Of a DNA stretch of 64,000 bases, positions 63,741 to 64,000 are shown piece after piece. Position numbers and translations under genes: made by a program. The DNA lies in assembly GCA_037444305.1 (NCBI GenBank), contig JBBIMP010000022.1, positions 17,256 to 81,255 of the forward strand, written 5' to 3'. Under the pieces are notes generated by a model that searched no databases, was not told the origin of the DNA, and worked only from the letters and a program-made list of their open reading frames with translations. This stretch comes from JBBIMP01 sp037444305. GTDB lineage: Bacteria; Acidobacteriota; UBA6911. Position 1 is the first letter of the stretch, and each line of letters begins with the position of its first letter.

Positions 63741-64000
63741 TTTCGACTCCGCCAGAGCGACCGTCGACCATGCAAAGGCTGGAAAGCCAGAATTATACCG
63801 TCGCCCGGCGCCCGCGGCAATTGACATTCGCCCGAGGCATTCCCGTGGAAACGCTTCCCCGGCGTCGAGATGTCGCTGCTTTCGCCGCGGGAATCACGCG
63901 GGTTTCCCCTTGTATCCCGAATGGCGCTTAATTAAGGAATCGCGGGTAGAGTCGAGAGGTGACGCGGTTGTGAAGGCGACGGCCTACGTCCGTTTCAGGG
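63741..64000. other. Terminal intergenic stretch
   Basis: 260 bases upstream of the DUF1573 gene to the window end. No gene is supported; it should hold the promoter of that gene, but I see no clear -35/-10 pair. Confidence 0.4.

Overview
The window reads as a GC-rich chromosomal segment of an anaerobic bacterium, most likely an acidobacteriote or a relative. This is inference from gene content: a secreted protein with paired GGGY(Q/R)T surface repeats of the kind common in Acidobacteriota, a TAT-exported Gfo/Idh/MocA oxidoreductase beside ThuA and TIM-barrel proteins, a selenocysteine formate dehydrogenase, a CoA-activase/radical-SAM locus, DUF1573 and DUF885 proteins. Coding density is high. 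I saw no rRNA, CRISPR array, insertion sequence or prophage, and recognised no tRNA by eye.

Layout. 3-5 kb: end of a nonaheme cytochrome c/cytochrome b fusion, an ECF sigma/anti-sigma pair, a zinc-ribbon RDD membrane protein. 5-9 kb: partial complex I cluster (nuoA, nuoC, nuoG, nuoH) with no nuoB or nuoD. 9-14.4 kb: DASS transporter, diguanylate cyclase overlapping a MinD/FlhG-like ATPase, long MurQ/GCKR-like SIS protein. 14.6-19.8 kb: NAD-linked formate dehydrogenase (NuoE-like, NuoF-like, FdhA) whose FdhA is read through an in-frame UGA (Sec379) followed by a SECIS hairpin with the GGUCU loop. 20-22 kb: folD and an M24 peptidase. 22.6-29 kb: a Tes/Mss-like radical SAM protein followed by two proteins of the 2-hydroxyacyl-CoA dehydratase activase type, a combination that suggests membrane-spanning and/or ether lipid synthesis. 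29-35 kb: peptide and amino-acid use (PepD, BrnQ, NSS symporter) and a VKOR-DsbA fusion. 35-37.5 kb: TrmO, a DUF374 acyltransferase, a second ECF sigma factor and a broken GDPD gene. 37.5-44.3 kb: secreted proteins including a 1394-residue modular metalloprotease-like protein and a DUF885 protein. 44.6-53.6 kb: sugar-related cluster (two Gfo/Idh/MocA, HEAT-repeat protein, TIM-barrel isomerase, discoidin-like protein, ThuA, xylulokinase). 54-57 kb: DNA topoisomerase VI (B then A), an archaeal-type enzyme. 57-59.6 kb: ZnuA/C/B-type metal ABC transporter. 59.6-63 kb: CoA-transferase, alanine dehydrogenase, phosphoglycerate mutase.

At the far end (63.0-63.7 kb) lies what I consider the best candidate for something new: a secreted DUF1573 protein in which the first Cys of the conserved SCGC motif is an in-frame UGA. 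It is followed by a perfect 8-bp hairpin with a GUC loop at almost the same distance as the SECIS of the formate dehydrogenase. This would be a second selenoprotein in the same window.

Together the genes describe an anaerobe that oxidises formate to NADH, feeds complex I, imports and ferments or respires peptides and amino acids, degrades or modifies sugars extracellularly, and may make unusual membrane lipids. Several small inverted-repeat elements built on GCCACG(A/G)ATT arms are scattered between genes.
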